From the NCBI RefSeq assembly GCF_000756615.1, contig NZ_CP009288.1, forward strand, positions 4,154,001-4,218,000: DNA of 64,000 nt. Direction: 5' to 3'. A program made the translations under genes and the position numbers. Source of the DNA: Paenibacillus durus. Its GTDB lineage: Bacteria > Bacillota > Bacilli > Paenibacillales > Paenibacillaceae. This document shows, in pieces, positions 26,327-34,976 of this stretch (its first letter is position 1; the number at the start of each line of letters is the position of its first letter). Below the pieces are notes generated by a model that did no database searches, was not told the DNA's origin, and saw nothing but the letters and a program-made list of their open reading frames with translations.

Positions 26327-26851
26327 TTATTCCAAAGACTCTGTTATACTGCCGCCTTCGTTATACCTTAACCGGATCATATCCCGGCACTGTATGCCGT
26401 CCTCATAGATGGCCTCCGTATAATTTCGGACAAAAAAGTCACGATCTACGCCGACGATCCGAAATCCGTATTTTTGGTATAGCGCCAGCTGATGAATACT
26501 GGAGTTCCCTGTGCCGATCTCGATGTTCCGGGCTTCAAATGCTTTCGCTATTTCAATTGCGGCTTGCAGCAATCTTCTCCCGATCCCCTTGCCCTGAGCA
26601 TCTTCCCTTACGGCGATATTCATAATCTCAACCGTTTCCGCACCCCTCGGCAGCAGTACAAAGACGCCAACCGGCTTTTGCAGCAATGCCTCTTCGGACA
26701 ATACGGCAATGTAACAGGTTCCCTTCTGCAGATAGCGGTCTACCAGGTCGCGGGACGGGTCGGCGAGCAGCAGCAGTTCATAAGGCGGCGGTTCGTCAGA
26801 GGCCAGCATACGGATGTGAAGATCCTGTCCCAGAGCATATTCCTTCATCAT
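26327..26851 (-). CDS. GNAT-family N-acetyltransferase
   Basis: About 174 residues. The acetyl-CoA site is VREDAQGKGIGRRLLQAAIEIA and the C-terminal motif LALYQKYGFRIVGVDRDFF. The N-terminal part starts MMKEYALGQDLHI; start ATG 26851 lies 9 nt after GGAGGT. The FFVRNYTEAIYEDGIQCRDM end resembles amino-acid acetyltransferases of the YjdJ/AAC type, but the acceptor is unknown. Confidence 0.85.
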   Translation of the reverse strand: MMKEYALGQDLHIRMLASDEPPPYELLLLADPSRDLVDRYLQKGTCYIAVLSEEALLQKPVGVFVLLPRGAETVEIMNIAVREDAQGKGIGRRLLQAAIEIAKAFEARNIEIGTGNSSIHQLALYQKYGFRIVGVDRDFFVRNYTEAIYEDGIQCRDMIRLRYNEGGSITESLE

Positions 26852-26892
26852 TAACACATTACCTCCGCATTGCATTGGGTACTCAGCTTCTC

Positions 26893-27870
26893 CTATAAAT
26901 TTAGCTCTTCCATAAGTATTTGAGGATATCTCGTTCCTTGAATGGCTGACAAGTCAAATAAGCGGTCCAACTCAGCCATTTGCTCAGCAGTTAACACAAC
27001 ATCCGCCGCTTTAATATTATCATTCAGGTGAGATATTTTTGTGGTTCCAGGGATAGGAACAATATGTTCACCTTTGTTTAACACCCAAGCTAGAGTCAGC
27101 TGCGCAGTTTTTAAATTCATATCTTCCGCCATTTTTGTAAGCTCATCTACTAATTTTTGGTTGTTCAATAAATTCTCATCCTGAAATCTCGGTAAAAACC
27201 TCCGCATATCCTGTTCTTCAAACTGGAAATTAGTTGTTAAAAATCCCCGGCCAAGCGGGCTATACGGAACAAATCCAATGCCAAGCTCTGTTAATTTAGG
27301 CAAAATAGCTGCCTCGACATCTCTGCTCCAAAGCGAATATTCAGATTGTACGGCAGTAATCGGATGAACTTGATTGGCCTTTTCGATGGTTTCCAGTGAT
27401 GCTTCGCATATCCCGATATTTCTGATTTTTCCCTCTGCAACCAAATCGGACATCACGCCAACGGTTTCTTCAATCGGGACGGTTTTATCGATGCGATGAA
27501 TATAGTATAAATCCAGATGATCCAGATTTAAACGCTTTAAGCTTTTTTCAATCGCCGATCTAACGTATTTCGGGCTGCCGTCTATGTAACGCCTAGTAAT
27601 ATCATCCCCATTAACGATTCCAAATTTGGAAGCAATAATAACTTCAGTAGATCCTGTATATGAAGCTAATGCTCTGCCTATCAGCTCTTCATTATGCCCG
27701 TTTCCGTACATGTCCGCCGTATCCAAAAAATTGATTCCATTGTCCAGAGCATAGTGAATCGTATATATGGCTTCTTTTTCATCCGTTTTTCCATAGGATT
27801 GACTCATTCCCATACAGCCCAAGCCAATTTCAGATACCTCCAGATCGGAACCCAATACTCTTGTTCTCAT
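26893..27870 (-). CDS. aldo/keto reductase
   Basis: 325 residues forming a TIM-barrel NADPH oxidoreductase of the YajO/AKR13-like group. The catalytic tetrad is visible: Asp and Tyr in NFLDTADMYG, Lys in IIASKFG and His in LYYIHRID. The NADPH-binding end is IPIPGTTKISHLNDN-like (here IVPIPGTTKISHL). It reduces carbonyl compounds; the substrate is not predictable. It lies beside an SDR remnant and opposite a MarR gene. Confidence 0.9.
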   Translation of the reverse strand: MRTRVLGSDLEVSEIGLGCMGMSQSYGKTDEKEAIYTIHYALDNGINFLDTADMYGNGHNEELIGRALASYTGSTEVIIASKFGIVNGDDITRRYIDGSPKYVRSAIEKSLKRLNLDHLDLYYIHRIDKTVPIEETVGVMSDLVAEGKIRNIGICEASLETIEKANQVHPITAVQSEYSLWSRDVEAAILPKLTELGIGFVPYSPLGRGFLTTNFQFEEQDMRRFLPRFQDENLLNNQKLVDELTKMAEDMNLKTAQLTLAWVLNKGEHIVPIPGTTKISHLNDNIKAADVVLTAEQMAELDRLFDLSAIQGTRYPQILMEELNL

Positions 27871-27929
27871 TTTATAGCCCTCCCTTATCTATTCGTTTAA
27901 CCATAATATTGGACACCAGATTAACCATT

Positions 27930-28180
27930 CTATTTCTCGATAAAAATATTGGTAAAAGTACAGATGAAAACATGTTTTGCTTCCCGTCCACCACAACTTA
28001 TTTTTTTCTTTTCCAGCCCTTTGAACGCGGCCCTGACAACATCGCCGGGCGTTCTTTTATTTCCAAAGGATATTCCGCCGTTCTTGAAAAAGTTAGTATC
28101 CGTTGCTCCCGGACAGACGGCTAGCATATTGAATCCAACGCCGTTGTATTCCTTATTTAAGGCTACGGTAAATGATATTG
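27930..28180 (-). pseudogene. C-terminal fragment of a short-chain dehydrogenase
   Basis: ISFTVALNKEYNGVGFNMLA then VCPGATDTNFF is the typical SDR segment after the catalytic Tyr-Lys. The Rossmann part, the Asn/Ser/Tyr/Lys catalytic residues and the start are absent; sequence upstream is the MarR regulatory region. The fragment continues GNKRTPGDVVRAAFKGLEKKK to its stop. It looks like the leftover of a gene once divergent from the MarR regulator. Confidence 0.7.
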
Positions 28181-28210
28181 GCTTCCCTCCTATATTATAC
28201 GCCTCGACAT

Positions 28211-28272
28211 ATATGTCTAGACATATAATATTAAAACAGCAGTTATATGTCAAGGCACATATATGGTATACT
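28211..28272. promoter_or_regulatory. palindromic operators and -10 box upstream of the MarR gene
   Basis: TATATGTCTAGACATATA (28211-28228) is an 18-bp perfect palindrome. A second, looser one is ATATGTcaaggcACATAT (28246-28263), and TATACT (28267-28272) follows as a -10. The repeated ATATGTC/GACATAT half-sites are good candidates for MarR autoregulation. Confidence 0.6.
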
Positions 28273-28294
28273 GATTGCATAAGGAGTGAAGCAC

Positions 28295-28768
28295 TTGGAG
28301 GCAATAGATAAATTACGTTACTTAATTCAATGTGCCCAGCGGGAAGGAAATCATCGTTTTACCGACTTGCTGACAGCAAACGGACTAGATATTACACCTA
28401 GCCAAAGTGAAGTGATTACGGTGTTATCCAAATTTGGGCCGATGTCCATTGCTGAACTAGGGGACTTATTATTATGCAACTCACAACATCCAAGCCGGCT
28501 TGTACAAAGACTGATGGATAAGAAATTCATATATAAAGAAATTTCTCAGAATGACAGCAGAAAAACCATTATTTCTTTAACGCCTGAAGGGGAAAAATTG
28601 ACTGCTCAGATTCGGGTCGTAGAAGAAATATTCAATAGCGAAATTATGGAAAAAATCAACTCTTTGGAAAATCTGTCTCTTAACGATCTGAATGCCCTGC
28701 TTTCGATGCAAATTAAAGGTACAGATAGTGAAATCAAAATATCCAGAAGATTTGGAAATAGTGAATGA
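28295..28768 (+). CDS. MarR-family transcription regulator
   Basis: 157 residues. The winged helix is ITPSQSEVITVLSKFGPMSI and AELGDLLLCNSQHPSRLVQRL with the wing YKEISQNDSRKTIISLT. TTG 28295 lies 8 nt after AAGGAG; a GTG at 28286 overlaps that site. It precedes a MATE exporter gene by 129 nt with an intervening terminator and separate promoter, so the two are linked in function rather than strictly co-transcribed. Ligand unknown. Confidence 0.87.
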   Translation: MEAIDKLRYLIQCAQREGNHRFTDLLTANGLDITPSQSEVITVLSKFGPMSIAELGDLLLCNSQHPSRLVQRLMDKKFIYKEISQNDSRKTIISLTPEGEKLTAQIRVVEEIFNSEIMEKINSLENLSLNDLNALLSMQIKGTDSEIKISRRFGNSE

Positions 28769-28782
28769 AAAATATAATGAAG

Positions 28783-28824
28783 AAGCCCGCGGAAAATGAG
28801 CTTTTCTCCGTGGGTTTTTATTTC
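28783..28824 (+). terminator. intrinsic terminator after the MarR gene
   Basis: AAGCCCGCGGAAAA pairs with TTTTCTCCGTGGGTTTTT (one bulge), followed by ATTTC. Confidence 0.8.
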
Positions 28825-28825
28825 G

Positions 28826-28854
28826 TTTACACATCCCCCCTGGGGGGATAAAAT
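28826..28854 (+). promoter_or_regulatory. MATE promoter with C6-T-G6 palindrome in its spacer
   Basis: TTTACA (28826-28831) and TAAAAT (28849-28854) are 17 bp apart. The spacer is filled by the palindrome ATCCCCCCTGGGGGGAT (28833-28849). Such G/C-run dyads are typical of CsoR/RcnR/CstR-family operators, so repression by a metal or sulfur sensor is possible. None is encoded in this window. Confidence 0.6.
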
Positions 28855-28897
28855 AAAGCTAATACCATCCCCATCAACTAATAACGGAGGGAATGCT

Positions 28898-30241
28898 GTG
28901 TCATCGAATCTGCTTGAGATGCCGAGTGAGACTCGGGGTCAGAAAGCCAAAATCATATTGGCTTTAGCTGTCCCTGCGATGATTGAGAATTTTTTTCAAA
29001 CGGTCGTAGGATTTGTCGATACATTGTTTGTGTCTAAACTGGGATTGACAGAGGTCGCGGCCGTTGGTGTGACCAATGCGATCTTAGCTGTCTACATAGC
29101 TGTGTTTATGGCGTTAGGGGTTGGCGCCTCTTCCATGATCGCGAAAAGCGTGGGGGCAGGTGATTTTGACAAAGCTAAAGCTATCGTCACACAGTCAACA
29201 TGGGCAGCCTCGGCGGCGGGATTATTTTTTGGAATAGTTACATTCTTCTTTGCCGAAACGTTATTGCGTGCCATGGGAGCGGAGCCGAATGTGGTAGCCG
29301 AAGGAGTGAAGTATTTCCGTATTGTCGCCGTACCCTCGATTCTGATTTCGTTAATGACGGTATTCGGCAGCATATTAAGGGCGGCGGGCAATACCAAGAC
29401 CCCTATGAAGATCGGACTGTGGATTAACATCTTTCATATTCCTCTGGATTATGTACTCATTTTTGGGATTCTCGGGTTTCACGGGCTTGGCATTACAGGT
29501 GCGGCGTGGGCGACTACGATGGTGCGAATAGCGGGTACGGTTCTGCTGTATCTTCACATTCGGAAGACGAGATTATCTTTCCCGATAACCCAGGGGTTCA
29601 TTTTCAATCGTGAATTTGCTCTACCTTTATTGAAATTATCTACACCCGCTGCTATTGAACGGCTTATCATGCGTTTTGGCCAGGTGCTGTACTTCGGCTT
29701 AATTGTCCGGATTAGCACCGAAACCTATGCCGCTCACACCATAGCAGGCAATATCGAGGTGTTCTCCTATATGCCCGGATATGGATTAGCGGTGGCGGCA
29801 GCAACGCTTGTAGGGCAAAGCTTAGGGGCGAATCGTCAAGATGACGCCTACCAATTTGGAAAAATAGCCACTGTGATCGCTGTCCTGTTCATGTCCTTCG
29901 TGGGTGTTCTGTTATTCTTCCTTTCCCCTGCCGCCGCAGCATGGTTTACAGACGAGACTGAGGTTCGCGGTATGGTCATTACAGCCCTGCGTATTGATGC
30001 CTTCGCCCAACCCTTCCTGGCGATCGGATTAGTGTTGGCAGGAGCACTACAGGGTGCGGGTGACACCAAAAGTCCATTGTACAGCACAACCATAGGTATG
30101 TGGCTCATTCGGGTTATAGGCGTTTATGTTCTGGGCATTTCGATGGGGCTTGGAATTGCGGGAGTGTGGCTGTCTATTGCAATAGACTTGTTTGTCAGGG
30201 CATTGTTCTTAATGTATCGTTTCAACAAGAAAATGGTCTGA
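28898..30241 (+). CDS. MATE-family multidrug/cation efflux pump
   Basis: 447 residues with twelve predicted helices in two six-helix halves. The first repeat has ALAVPAMIENFFQTVVGFVD and the typical PxxxxxxxxRxxGNT region as FGSILRAAGNTKTPMKIG; the second repeats it as LAGALQGAGDTKSPLY. MATE pumps use Na+ or H+ gradients to expel cationic compounds. GTG 28898 is 6 nt after GGAGGG; a longer in-frame N terminus would run through the promoter and lacks a ribosome site. Confidence 0.92.
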   Translation: MSSNLLEMPSETRGQKAKIILALAVPAMIENFFQTVVGFVDTLFVSKLGLTEVAAVGVTNAILAVYIAVFMALGVGASSMIAKSVGAGDFDKAKAIVTQSTWAASAAGLFFGIVTFFFAETLLRAMGAEPNVVAEGVKYFRIVAVPSILISLMTVFGSILRAAGNTKTPMKIGLWINIFHIPLDYVLIFGILGFHGLGITGAAWATTMVRIAGTVLLYLHIRKTRLSFPITQGFIFNREFALPLLKLSTPAAIERLIMRFGQVLYFGLIVRISTETYAAHTIAGNIEVFSYMPGYGLAVAAATLVGQSLGANRQDDAYQFGKIATVIAVLFMSFVGVLLFFLSPAAAAWFTDETEVRGMVITALRIDAFAQPFLAIGLVLAGALQGAGDTKSPLYSTTIGMWLIRVIGVYVLGISMGLGIAGVWLSIAIDLFVRALFLMYRFNKKMV

Positions 30242-30321
30242 CTCCCATGCTTCATTGATTCTGAACTACATTAGACAAAACCACGCCTTCGTATCCGGGA
30301 GTGCTGCTTTTTAAAGATTGT

Positions 30322-30960
30322 TCATGTTCCTTCATGAAAAACCTTCCCTTTCTGCAGTAAAATACCTCTGTACATACCGCCAAGCATAACTCCTTCATCG
30401 ACTTGGATATTAAAATGATTCTGGTACGAGGCGGAAATTTGTTCAAAACTCCGTCCAATGTCTGTACCCATAAGCGCAATAATAGGTCGGAGAAAAACCA
30501 TTGGTTTCGGCAGCTTCCCACTTCGGGGTATAAATTTATCCATTATAATGATTTGGCCTCCGCGCTTTGTTACACGAACCATTTCGCTGAAGCATTTGCC
30601 GGCATCAGGAACAACCGATAATATTAAGTTTGCAATAACGGCATCGAAATGACCTTCTGGAAATGAAAGCCGTTGTGCGTCCATCTCAAGAAAGTCAACT
30701 TCATTCGAAGGATCCTTTTTCCGAGCCTGGGCAAGCATTTCCTTAGAAAGGTCGACAGCTGAAATCTTTATATTTAGGCTCAAAAGGTACGAAAGGTCAG
30801 CACCAGTACCAACACCCACAAGCAGAACGCTGCTTCCTTTCTTAATTTTTGCCTTTTGGAAAATTTTCTGTCGTGCAGAGCGGAATGGAGGCGAGTTGAA
30901 GAAAATATCGTAGACGGGCGACCAAGCCTTATAAATCAACCTGTTCCATTGATTGTTCAT
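30322..30960 (-). CDS. UbiE-like SAM-dependent methyltransferase
   Basis: 212 residues. Motif I SSVLLVGVGTGADLSYLL, acidic loop ISAVDLSKEML, then FDAVIANLILSVVPD and VTKRGGQIIIMDKFIP. This is the UbiE/Methyltransf_11 style. Start ATG 30960 lies inside the 3' end of the ArsR gene (32-nt overlap), so it is translated together with it. An ArsR-controlled methyltransferase suggests detoxification, for example of a metalloid, but no ArsM-type cysteines were seen. Confidence 0.85.
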   Translation of the reverse strand: MNNQWNRLIYKAWSPVYDIFFNSPPFRSARQKIFQKAKIKKGSSVLLVGVGTGADLSYLLSLNIKISAVDLSKEMLAQARKKDPSNEVDFLEMDAQRLSFPEGHFDAVIANLILSVVPDAGKCFSEMVRVTKRGGQIIIMDKFIPRSGKLPKPMVFLRPIIALMGTDIGRSFEQISASYQNHFNIQVDEGVMLGGMYRGILLQKGKVFHEGT

Positions 30961-31324
30961 TCAATTTGCTACCTTTCTTACTCTCTATGTTGTCTGCGGA
31001 TAAGCAAGTTAATGTTTCTACCGTCTCACAACATGAAACTAAGGACTTTACAGGTTGCAAAGCTATATCGAACATGCGGAGAAGGCTAATGATATCTTCA
31101 TTCTTGACAGAGTAATACACATACTTTCCTTCCTGCCTGCTCTCTACGATTCCACAATCACGTAAACAGGCTAAGTGTTGAGATATTCTGGACTGGGAGG
31201 CCCCGATCTCTTCGATGAGCTGTGATACTGTCTTCCCCTCTTGTATCAGAGAGTATAGGATTTGCAATCTTGTCTTATCCGCAAACCCGCGAATAAATTT
31301 GGCTGTAACATCAAGGTGATCCAT
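30929..31324 (-). CDS. ArsR/SmtB-family regulator
   Basis: 131 residues. The winged helix is ADKTRLQILYSLIQEGKTVS, QLIEEIGASQSRISQHLACL and the wing RQEGKYVYYSVK. Cysteines occur in the recognition-helix region (ACLRDC) and in the tail (SCCETVETLTC), so a thiol or soft-metal sensor is possible, but the usual ELCVCDL motif is absent. Two identical inverted repeats lie upstream. It heads an operon with the overlapping methyltransferase. Confidence 0.87.
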   Translation of the reverse strand: MDHLDVTAKFIRGFADKTRLQILYSLIQEGKTVSQLIEEIGASQSRISQHLACLRDCGIVESRQEGKYVYYSVKNEDIISLLRMFDIALQPVKSLVSCCETVETLTCLSADNIESKKGSKLNEQSMEQVDL

Positions 31325-31334
31325 AACTGCACCT

Positions 31335-31390
31335 CATATTAATAAATTTTAATATGTATTTGTGATATCATATTAACATTCGCTAATATG
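31335..31390. promoter_or_regulatory. two identical ArsR-type operators
   Basis: CATATTA-N8-TAATATG occurs at 31335-31356 and again at 31369-31390, 34 bp apart centre to centre. Both lie within 70 bp upstream of the ArsR start, between it and the divergent gene fragment at 31482. The half-sites resemble known ArsR/SmtB 12-2-12-type boxes. Confidence 0.7.
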
Positions 31391-31481
31391 TTAGTCAATT
31401 AAGCAAATGCAAATATTTAATACGATGCCGAAGTTGTGGAAATTAGTCCGAAACCAAAGAAATCGTAACGGGGTGATAACG

Positions 31482-31664
31482 TTGAAATTTCATGAATCTG
31501 GAATGCCTTCCGAAGCATTATGGGCTACCTTTTTTGACCCTTCGGAGACACTCCGCTTAATGGATTTACCACAAGATGCTCGGATATGGATTGATGCAGG
31601 ATTTAACTTACTTCGCATCATTGATCTCCCCCCTTATCATTTCGGATTACTGTTCAGTAAATAG
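31482..31664 (+). pseudogene. truncated SAM methyltransferase start
   Basis: From TTG 31482 (after GGGGTGAT) the frame reads MKFHESGMPSEALWATFFDP and then SETLRLMDLPQDA, which is the N terminus of a class I methyltransferase family whose next segment should be the DxGCGxG SAM motif. Here the frame diverges into IWIDAGFNLLRIIDLPP and stops. The loss of motif I and everything after indicates a deletion. Confidence 0.55.
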
Positions 31665-31695
31665 TTAGGTGAGGCGATACCCTGCAATACGCACA

Positions 31696-31733
31696 ACAAA
31701 AGAGACCACAAATATGCGGTCTCTTTTGTCTTT
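31696..31733. terminator. bidirectional intrinsic terminator
   Basis: ACAAAAGAGACC pairs exactly with GGTCTCTTTTGT, T-rich on both strands. It ends the mtlD transcript and anything from the left. Confidence 0.9.
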
Positions 31734-31765
31734 CGATATTCTCAAACCTTGCGGTAAGCCTTCAA

Positions 31766-32995
31766 TTACGGGTTGTCGGATATCGCCGAAGGGCTTAAGG
31801 AGTCGGTAAGCGTCTCAAAGCCCAAGCCGGCCTTATGCTGGTATTTTACACAGGTGTTGAAATATTCCTCCACAATGCGGCTGTGCAGCGGATGTTCGGC
31901 CGGAATGCCCAATTCATCGGACACTACCTTTTCAATACCCGAACTCCGAATAGCCATTTGAAGACTTACCGCCTCTGGATCATCATTATTCTCATAGAGC
32001 AGCGCGGAGGCAATAGCCGAGACCAAATGAGAAGTTTCGAATCCAAGCTCATGGGCCTTCAGCGCAGGCCGTACGAGCCGTTCATTCGGGGAAAGCTTGC
32101 GGAGCGGAGATCTGGCCACTCGCGAAACTTTATCTTTGAAGTTGCGGTTTGCGAAGCGTTCCATCATTTTCTTAATGTACTTCTCATGCTGCGCCGGGTC
32201 GAATCCGTATAAGTGTACCAGCATCGCCCCCGTTTCTTGCAGGACGCCATATACCCGGGAGCGGATAACAGGATCAGACATCGCTTCCTGAAGTGAAGTA
32301 TAGCCTTCAAGATATCCGAAATAAGCGGCGCTGCAATGACCCGTGTTAACGGTAAACAGCTTCCGTTCCAGATAGGGATCAAGTGAATCGACATAACGGA
32401 CCCCTTCAATCTCGTTATAATCGCCGATCATCCCGCTTCGAGGGACAATCCACTCGCTGAAAGGTTCAACCATGACCGCCAGCGGGTCGGCATGCTTCTG
32501 GACGGGCACAATGCGGTCGACCATCGTATTCGGAAACGCTACAATGCGGTCGGCTCGCTTGATCACGTCTGGCCGCAAATGCCGATATACGGATTTTCTC
32601 AACCGCTGGCTTCCCCCGATGCCATTCTCGCAGGCGATAATATGCAGGGGCTGGGGTGTGCCGCTTTGGCTCAGCCGCAGCTCGATACCGCGGGCTATCG
32701 TTCCCGCAATATCCTTCAGCGCGGAGACTCCGACGGCAGTCGTTACGAGTTCCGCATCGGCGATCGCTTCCGCTACCTTCTCGGTATCATTCAAATTAAT
32801 GGCTGTTACATTATCCACAATAAATTTGTCCCGGTTCTCGTTGGCCAGGGTGACCGGATATTGTCCCCTTTTTTGCAGTTCGGCAATCTTTCTCTTATTG
32901 CGTCCGACAAAACAAACGTTATAACCGGAGCGAGACAAGACGGGGCCGATAAACCCTCTGCCAATATTGCCAGCTCCAAAATGTACGGCTTTCAC
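31766..32995 (-). CDS. mtlD: mannitol-1-phosphate 5-dehydrogenase
   Basis: Converts mannitol 1-phosphate to fructose 6-phosphate with NAD+. 409 residues. The N-terminal Rossmann motif is VHFGAGNIGRGFIGPVLSRSG; AFPNTMVDRIVP and the catalytic-lysine region FTVNTGHCSAAYFGYLEG (Asn, His) are present, as usual for long-chain MtlD enzymes. GTG 32995 is 8 nt after GGGGG. No PTS mannitol transporter gene is adjacent; the upstream HAD phosphatase may belong to the same sugar-phosphate route. Confidence 0.93.
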   Translation of the reverse strand: MKAVHFGAGNIGRGFIGPVLSRSGYNVCFVGRNKRKIAELQKRGQYPVTLANENRDKFIVDNVTAINLNDTEKVAEAIADAELVTTAVGVSALKDIAGTIARGIELRLSQSGTPQPLHIIACENGIGGSQRLRKSVYRHLRPDVIKRADRIVAFPNTMVDRIVPVQKHADPLAVMVEPFSEWIVPRSGMIGDYNEIEGVRYVDSLDPYLERKLFTVNTGHCSAAYFGYLEGYTSLQEAMSDPVIRSRVYGVLQETGAMLVHLYGFDPAQHEKYIKKMMERFANRNFKDKVSRVARSPLRKLSPNERLVRPALKAHELGFETSHLVSAIASALLYENNDDPEAVSLQMAIRSSGIEKVVSDELGIPAEHPLHSRIVEEYFNTCVKYQHKAGLGFETLTDSLSPSAISDNP

Positions 32996-33124
32996 AATGG
33001 CGTCCCCCTTAGTCATTTTTAAAATACTGCTGTGAGGAACAGGAACTATGAAAGTCTGAATTTAGGATGTACACCTGCTCCTCTCTGAACTTGGTCAGTC
33101 GGAAAGAAGTGAACGTCAGCGGGC

Positions 33125-33811
33125 TTAAACCTGGAGATTCATGTCTTGGAAACAGCGGCGGGTAAGCACATGGTCGAAATCGAGGTGTGATAAACTTTCT
33201 ATTCTGTGATGCGGAGTTTCAAATTTAAGAAAACCTGTGATTTCGTTCGGAATCACGACACAATCAAGGCCGGCCGCAGCAGCAGCTTTGGAGCCGTTCG
33301 GCGAATCCTCGATAGCCACAGCCTCTTCTGGTTTCAGACCGAGACAGGACAGTGCCTTCTGATACAATTCCGGATCGGGTTTTACATTCTCGACATCGTC
33401 CGCAGTACAGATACAATCGAAATATTCGCGGATGCCGAGCTGGTCCATATACTTGTCAATCCAATTTCTATCTGAGCTGGTGGCAAGCCCAATCTTCAGT
33501 CCGGCTGCTTTGGCCGAATCCAGATAATGCTGAATGCCCGGGCGTACCGCTTGAACTTCCATCAGCTCGCTGTGCCTTTGCCGGACAGCCTTTCTGAATT
33601 CAGCTTTGTCAATATCAAGCTTCAAATCGGTCATCAGGTATTCATAAGGATTAAAGCTGTTGAGGCTTGTTCCGATGCAAGTCGAATATTGTTCGAGCGT
33701 CAGATCGACCTCATGTTCCTTATAGGCTTCCTGAAATGCGGTGTACCAAGCCGTCTCCGTATCGATAATCGTTCCGTCAAAATCGAATATGAGTCCTTTG
33801 ATCAAGATCAA
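33125..33811 (-). CDS. HAD-superfamily phosphatase, beta-phosphoglucomutase-like subgroup
   Basis: About 228 residues. Motif I is GLIFDFDGTIIDTETAW, motif II IGLATSSDRN, Lys and acidic motif in NVKPDPELYQKAL and AVAIEDSPNGSKAAAAAG. The alpha-helical cap is the beta-phosphoglucomutase/sugar-phosphatase type. Two TTG codons (33811 and 33805) flank the ideal distance from GAGGAG, so the exact start is uncertain. It lies 129 nt upstream of mtlD on the same strand and could remove phosphate from a hexitol phosphate. Confidence 0.83.
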   Translation of the reverse strand: MILIKGLIFDFDGTIIDTETAWYTAFQEAYKEHEVDLTLEQYSTCIGTSLNSFNPYEYLMTDLKLDIDKAEFRKAVRQRHSELMEVQAVRPGIQHYLDSAKAAGLKIGLATSSDRNWIDKYMDQLGIREYFDCICTADDVENVKPDPELYQKALSCLGLKPEEAVAIEDSPNGSKAAAAAGLDCVVIPNEITGFLKFETPHHRIESLSHLDFDHVLTRRCFQDMNLQV

Positions 33812-33871
33812 CCATCTCCTCTTTGTCCGTTTAGTCAACATCCCTCGCATCATTAAGCAAATATTTCGCAA

Positions 33872-34306
33872 AAATGCTGTTCAGCGGTCATTCGCTTGTA
33901 AAAACCGTAACAAACATACGTATTTGCGTCAAGCTGGGCATCATAAACTCCAGCAAATGAATCCGCTTACTCGCATCGCTTTCGAGCCCATTTTTTAGTA
34001 AAAAATAAACCGAAATGAAAACGATTAAATTTTACGTTTCTTAAGCGGCCCGAGCATGGATTTTCCGCATAAGATCAAGGGTTTGCGCCTGCTGCGCCGC
34101 CAAATGACCGGCCGGGCCGATTTCCCGGGGCAAATGAAGGAGAAATTCAGTTAATTTTAAATGGAAGAAATTTTTTTTATAAAACATGTCATTTTCTGAA
34201 ATGAAAACGGATACACCCCACAGGAGAAGAGCATCCGTTTCTCATAGAAATAGGAGGCCATTGATAAGCACAGCCGATCGTATCCGCGAGAGCAATGCGC
34301 TCTCCA
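33872..34306. repeat. intergenic region with truncated dispersed repeat, copy C
   Basis: No gene was seen. 34201-34270 holds AAAACGGATACACCCCACAG, then GCATCCGTTTCTCATAGAAA and GGCCATTGATAAGC, matching the left hairpin and central part of the repeats at 7225 and 35546 but without the right hairpin. The rest is AT-rich. Confidence 0.5.
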
Positions 34307-34837
34307 TTAGTTAACGGTTAGTTTGTACTGATCAAGCCATCTGTCAAAACGAACCATCAGCTTATGCAAAACAGCTATATTCACTGCAATAATGACTGTA
34401 AAAATTAAAGTCGATAGTATTAGAGTTAAAGCGTCATATCCTAGGAAGACAGCGGATTTATATAGAAAATAGCAACATACCGGCAGAAAAACAACGGAGG
34501 TCAACGCGGACGGAACATATTTTTTAAAGCGAATCCATTGATAGAGATGAAACACTAAATGAACGGTAAAACCTGCAAAAGCTCCATACCAGACAACATA
34601 ATTATCCAGCAAATACGAAAGGATCGTTATTACGGATAAAATGACGAACTCAATGGCTACCGCGACTGTAAATGAGGCCGTTGAAGCCTGAATATTAAAA
34701 GGAACCGGTTTGCCCTTTCTGGCCCGAATGTATGACTTATTTCTTTGCAGCCAGGCTCTGATCATAATGACTTCTTCAAAATCATGCAACATAAAAATGA
34801 CCGGAAGCAGCCAGACGATCATATAAAATGTTTTCAT
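34307..34837 (-). CDS. HXXEE-domain membrane protein
   Basis: 176 residues with five or six hydrophobic helices. The first helix ends in FMLHDFEEVIMIRAWL, which contains the defining His-x-x-Glu-Glu. A second conserved His patch is HLVFHLYQW. The motif suggests metal binding in the membrane, but the family role is unknown. ATG 34837 follows AAGGAGG. A TetR-family gene is divergent and a palindrome overlies this gene's promoter, so it is very likely the regulator's target. Confidence 0.82.
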   Translation of the reverse strand: MKTFYMIVWLLPVIFMLHDFEEVIMIRAWLQRNKSYIRARKGKPVPFNIQASTASFTVAVAIEFVILSVITILSYLLDNYVVWYGAFAGFTVHLVFHLYQWIRFKKYVPSALTSVVFLPVCCYFLYKSAVFLGYDALTLILSTLIFTVIIAVNIAVLHKLMVRFDRWLDQYKLTVN

Positions 34838-34857
34838 AATCCCCCTCCTTAAGCGAA

Positions 34858-34956
34858 TGTCACACTTGTGACACTGATTGGTTTTCAGTATAATAACCGC
34901 ATCAAATAAGGTCAACAGATCAGGCGCAAGTGCTACAAAGCCAATCATTTGTGACA
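34858..34956. promoter_or_regulatory. TetR operator and promoter of the HXXEE gene
   Basis: Minus-strand promoter TTGACC (34910-34915)/TATACT (34887-34892), 17-bp spacer. The perfect dyad TGTCACA-CT-TGTGACA (34858-34873) lies just past the expected transcription start, and a further half-site TGTGACA (34950-34956) lies before the TetR start. Confidence 0.7.
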
Positions 34957-34976
34957 CCTATCCGAAGGAGAACTTT

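Noticed and set aside
27930..28304. Full 124-codon frame taken as a gene
   Set aside because: Its first 40 residues are the MarR regulatory region read backwards; only the last 83 match an SDR, so it was listed as a fragment.
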